A stretch of DNA of 64,000 nt from CAVTWS01 sp963732655 (lineage in GTDB: Bacteria > Actinomycetota > Acidimicrobiia > Acidimicrobiales > SHLQ01): NCBI GenBank assembly GCA_963732655.1, contig CAVTAI010000017.1, positions 806,001 to 870,000 on the forward strand. Direction: 5' to 3'. This document shows positions 61,697-64,000 of the stretch, piece by piece. The notes below the pieces were generated by a model. It did not search any database and was not told where the DNA came from. It saw nothing but the letters and a program-made list of their open reading frames with translations. Position 1 is the stretch's first letter, and each line of letters opens with the position of its first letter. The translations under genes were made by a program, and so were the position numbers.

Positions 61697-62530
61697 TCAG
61701 GTGGGATCGGTGAAGACGGGCGTGTCCTTGGCCAGGCCGGCTCGGATCGCCTCGAGCTGATTCGGCGAGCCGAGGAGCTTCCGGATCTCGTCACGTTCGG
61801 CGGCGAACGCCTCGGCGGGGGTGCGCAGCGGGGCGGCGTTGAAGAGCCGCTTGGCGGCTCGGACGGCGTCGGGCGACTGCATCGCGATGGCGCGCGCCAG
61901 CTCCAGGGCCGCGGCGTGAGGATCGTCGGCCGTCCGGGTGGCCAGACCCAGATCGACCGCCTCGACTCCCGAGACCATGCGGCCGGTCCACACCAGCTCC
62001 TTGGCCACGTCGAGCCCGACCAACCGGACCAGGGTGGCCGTCGCCGTCATATCCGGGATGAGGCCCCATTTGATCTCCATCACGGAGAGGCGAGCGTCCG
62101 GGGCGACGATGCGGATGTCCGTACCGAGGGCGATCTGGAGGCCCGCCCCGAGCGCCACGCCGTGCACGGCGGTGATCACGGGAACCGGGACCTCCTGCCA
62201 CGCCCAGGCCGCCTGTTGGGCCCGATGGGTGATCCGTCCTTCGACGTCCAGGAGCCCGGGCCGGCGCTCTCCGCCACCGTTCAGGTCCCCCGCTGCACCC
62301 CCGGCCATGGCGGCGAAGTTGGCCATGTCGAGCCCGGCGCAGAAGCCCCTGCCCTCACCCGACAGCACGACGGCCCGGATCGTGGGATCGTCGGCCAGCG
62401 CTCGACCGGCGTCGATCAACGAGGTGCACACCGCACCACTCATGGCGTTGAGCTTGTCCGGCCGGTCGAGCCGGACGTCGGCCACCTGATCCGCGACGGT
62501 GATTCTCAGGTGCTCGTACGACAACGTCAT
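61697..62530 (-). CDS. Enoyl-CoA hydratase/isomerase (crotonase) family protein
   Basis: A 277-aa crotonase. Seen: VRLDRPDKLNAMSG, oxyanion-hole segments EGRGFCAGLDMANF and VHGVALGAGLQIALGTDIRI, and SVMEIKWGLIPDMTAT with a Glu in the active-site helix. It hydrates or isomerises an acyl-CoA double bond; the substrate cannot be told. A PTDKxxx-like glycine-rich insertion (MAGGAAGDLNGGGERRP) precedes the second oxyanion segment. Single gene, no beta-oxidation partners adjacent. Confidence 0.92.
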   Translation of the reverse strand: MTLSYEHLRITVADQVADVRLDRPDKLNAMSGAVCTSLIDAGRALADDPTIRAVVLSGEGRGFCAGLDMANFAAMAGGAAGDLNGGGERRPGLLDVEGRITHRAQQAAWAWQEVPVPVITAVHGVALGAGLQIALGTDIRIVAPDARLSVMEIKWGLIPDMTATATLVRLVGLDVAKELVWTGRMVSGVEAVDLGLATRTADDPHAAALELARAIAMQSPDAVRAAKRLFNAAPLRTPAEAFAAERDEIRKLLGSPNQLEAIRAGLAKDTPVFTDPT

Positions 62531-62560
62531 GCCCGCAGAGTACGCGGTCAGCGCCGGGGC

Positions 62561-63373
62561 TCAGCGACGGAGGTCGAGGTCGGGGAGGACGGCGTCGGGG
62601 TGGTTGCTGAAATCGATTGCGGATCCCTTGCGACGCAGGGACACCTGCGCCACCCCGTCGGTGTAGGTGTGGCAGACCGCGAACCCCATCATCCGGACGT
62701 CGGAGGCGTGCACGACCTCATCGAGGTTCATGGACCGGCCTCCGGCGATGGAGAGGGCCCGGCGGAGCGCGATGGCCGCTTCGGCGTGGTCAGGGTCGAG
62801 GGACGACTCGGCCCAGGGGATGAACCGGGTGCGCAGGTCGACGCCGACCCAGGCCGTCGGGGCCACGATCGCCTCCTCCTCGAGATGCCACTCGATCACC
62901 TGCTCACCGTCTCGCCGGATCGAGGCGTGGAACCGGCGGTTCGAGCCGCTCCGATCGGTGACCTCGATGTCGTACCGGCGGCGAGGTGCCGGTCGTCGGG
63001 CGTGGGCCACCACCAGCCCGGCCAGGTCGAACAGGTGGGTGCAGTTGCGGCGGGCGTCGGTGTAGGCACCGATGCCGGTCGACTGAGACGTCAACGGCTG
63101 CCCCTCGATCGCTCGGAGGGGTTCGTCGGCAGAAGCGCACGACTCCCACGGCCACCGCAGCGCCTCACCGTCGGCCCGTTGGATGGTGTCGCCGTCGTGG
63201 ACGATGACCACACGGAAGTGGTGCAGGTCGTCCTCGAGCTCGCCGTAGGCGCGGCCCCCGGCCGGATCGTTGACCAGCTCGATGGCTCGGCGGTACACAC
63301 CCTCGCCGTACGGTCGGTCGGTCCACAGCCGGGGCAGGCGTCGGCGCTCGGGTCGAACCGCGTCGGAGCTCAC
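62561..63373 (-). CDS. DUF2889 domain protein
   Basis: A 270-aa protein resembling the DUF2889 family. Seen: YRRAIELVNDPAGGRAYGELEDDLHHFRVVIVHDG, WPWESCASADEPLRAIEGQPL, RRNCTHLFDLAGLVVAHA, YDIEVTDR and IEWHLEEEAIVAP. In better-known members the CxHLxxL segment (here CTHLFDL) and the preceding CxxA are conserved; function is unknown though members often sit near acyl-CoA or aromatic-degradation genes. The GTG at 63373 is the best start. Divergent from the LLM gene at 63467. Confidence 0.75.
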   Translation of the reverse strand: MSSDAVRPERRRLPRLWTDRPYGEGVYRRAIELVNDPAGGRAYGELEDDLHHFRVVIVHDGDTIQRADGEALRWPWESCASADEPLRAIEGQPLTSQSTGIGAYTDARRNCTHLFDLAGLVVAHARRPAPRRRYDIEVTDRSGSNRRFHASIRRDGEQVIEWHLEEEAIVAPTAWVGVDLRTRFIPWAESSLDPDHAEAAIALRRALSIAGGRSMNLDEVVHASDVRMMGFAVCHTYTDGVAQVSLRRKGSAIDFSNHPDAVLPDLDLRR

Positions 63374-63466
63374 GCCGACACCGTACCGGCCGCGCCAGGT
63401 TCGCCCCGCCGAGGGCGTCGATGGGATGATGCTCGCCCACGATCGCCGACCCTCGGAGGCACCCAC

Positions 63467-64000
63467 GTGAAACTGGCGTACGGACTCGACCTGTACCGGG
63501 GCGCTCAGCTCGAGGTGCCGGTCGATCTCATCCGACGATGCGAGGAGCTCGGCTACCACTCGGTGTGGACCGCGGAGGCGTATGGAAGCGATGCCTTGTC
63601 GCCGTTGGCGTACCTGGCGGCGCTGACCGACCGCATCAAACTGGGCACCGGCGTCGTCCAAGCGGTGGCCCGAACCCCGGCGGCGACGGCGATGCACGCC
63701 ATGACCATCGATGCTCTCGCCGGTGGTGATCGCATGATCCTCGGGCTCGGGGTCTCCGGCCCGCAGATCGTGGAAGGTTGGTACGGCCGGCCGTGGGGCA
63801 AACCGACCACGGTGCTACGAGACACCGTCGAGATCATCCGGAAGGTGCTCCGCCGGGAGGAGCCGGTCAGCCACGCCGGGTCGGAGATCGCGCTGCCGTA
63901 CACCGGCCCCGGATCCATCGGCCAGGGCAAACCTCTGAAGTCGATCATGCACCCCAACCCGAACATCGCCATCTGGCTCGGTGCCGGAGGCCCCTTGAAC
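63467..64000 (+). CDS. LLM-class F420-dependent oxidoreductase, 3'-truncated by the window end
   Basis: The first 178 codons of a luciferase-like oxidoreductase: MKLAYGLDLYRGAQLEVPVDLIRRCEELGYHSVWTAEAYGSDALSPLAYLA-type start (KLAYGLDLYRG, VWTAEAYGSDAL), IKLGTGVVQAVARTPAATA and LGLGVSGPQIVEGWYGRPW, the typical F420-branch strand order. The GTG at 63467 follows GGAGG. It continues beyond base 64000. It is a third LLM enzyme in the window and is not closely similar to the other two by eye. Confidence 0.9.
   Translation, partial: MKLAYGLDLYRGAQLEVPVDLIRRCEELGYHSVWTAEAYGSDALSPLAYLAALTDRIKLGTGVVQAVARTPAATAMHAMTIDALAGGDRMILGLGVSGPQIVEGWYGRPWGKPTTVLRDTVEIIRKVLRREEPVSHAGSEIALPYTGPGSIGQGKPLKSIMHPNPNIAIWLGAGGPLN

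Overview
The window is chromosomal DNA from a very GC-rich actinobacterium. Dense gene packing, ATGA/GTGA stop-start overlaps, three LLM-class (F420/flavin-type) oxidoreductases, an ECF sigma factor with an RskA-type anti-sigma factor, a BON-OmpA protein like mycobacterial ArfA, CaiB/BaiF CoA transferases, and large secreted proteins with a shared triplicated C-terminal module all fit the class Acidimicrobiia (Ilumatobacter-like). This placement is an inference from gene content, not a phylogeny. No rRNA, tRNA or CRISPR was recognised.

Layout. 1-4 kb: left-truncated, frameshifted aminoglycoside-acetyltransferase-like gene, a lone PII protein gene, an FAD oxidoreductase and an SDR. 4-17.8 kb: a catabolic block. 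Three PLP enzymes lie on the + strand, facing a nine-gene minus-strand operon (17757 to 7776) encoding a nitrilase-type amidase, dihydropyrimidinase, CoA-acylating semialdehyde dehydrogenase, LLM oxidoreductase, a complete NMT1/THI5-type ABC importer and an M20 N-carbamoyl amidohydrolase. With the class III aminotransferase this can run dihydropyrimidine -> N-carbamoyl-beta-amino acid -> beta-amino acid -> semialdehyde -> acyl-CoA. 17.8-20 kb: decayed IS630 and ISAzo13 transposases and a relaxase-like tail. 20-26.3 kb: a polymorphic-toxin locus with an intact secreted Hint-domain toxin, its coupled immunity gene, and a graveyard of toxin tips and immunity-like fragments. 26.6-40 kb: housekeeping and cell-surface genes (phosphatase, MsrA, cell-wall amidase, a giant Gly-rich surface protein, HMG-CoA-synthase-like/thiolase pair, M50 protease, threonine deaminase). 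40-44.6 kb: tandem CoA transferase, acrylyl-CoA reductase-like enzyme and LLM oxidoreductase. 44.6-51 kb: ABC-2 exporter, sulfatase, aquaporin fusion. 50.5-52 kb: sigma/anti-sigma pair. 52-64 kb: P450 and acyl-CoA ligase, BON-OmpA protein, NIDO-domain surface protein, epimerase and PhyH pair, GDPD lipoprotein, crotonase, DUF2889 protein, and a right-truncated LLM oxidoreductase.

A recurring theme is short tandem duplication (19-36 bp) at or near cistron junctions. The clearest case separates the sigma factor from its anti-sigma factor: four 29-bp repeats each carry a ribosome-binding site, an ATG and a stop, giving four stop-start-coupled 10-codon minicistrons. Three otherwise well-conserved genes (AAC(3)-like, tandem CoA transferase, ABC exporter ATPase) carry single-base frameshifts. 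Residual assembly indels are a possible explanation and should be excluded first.
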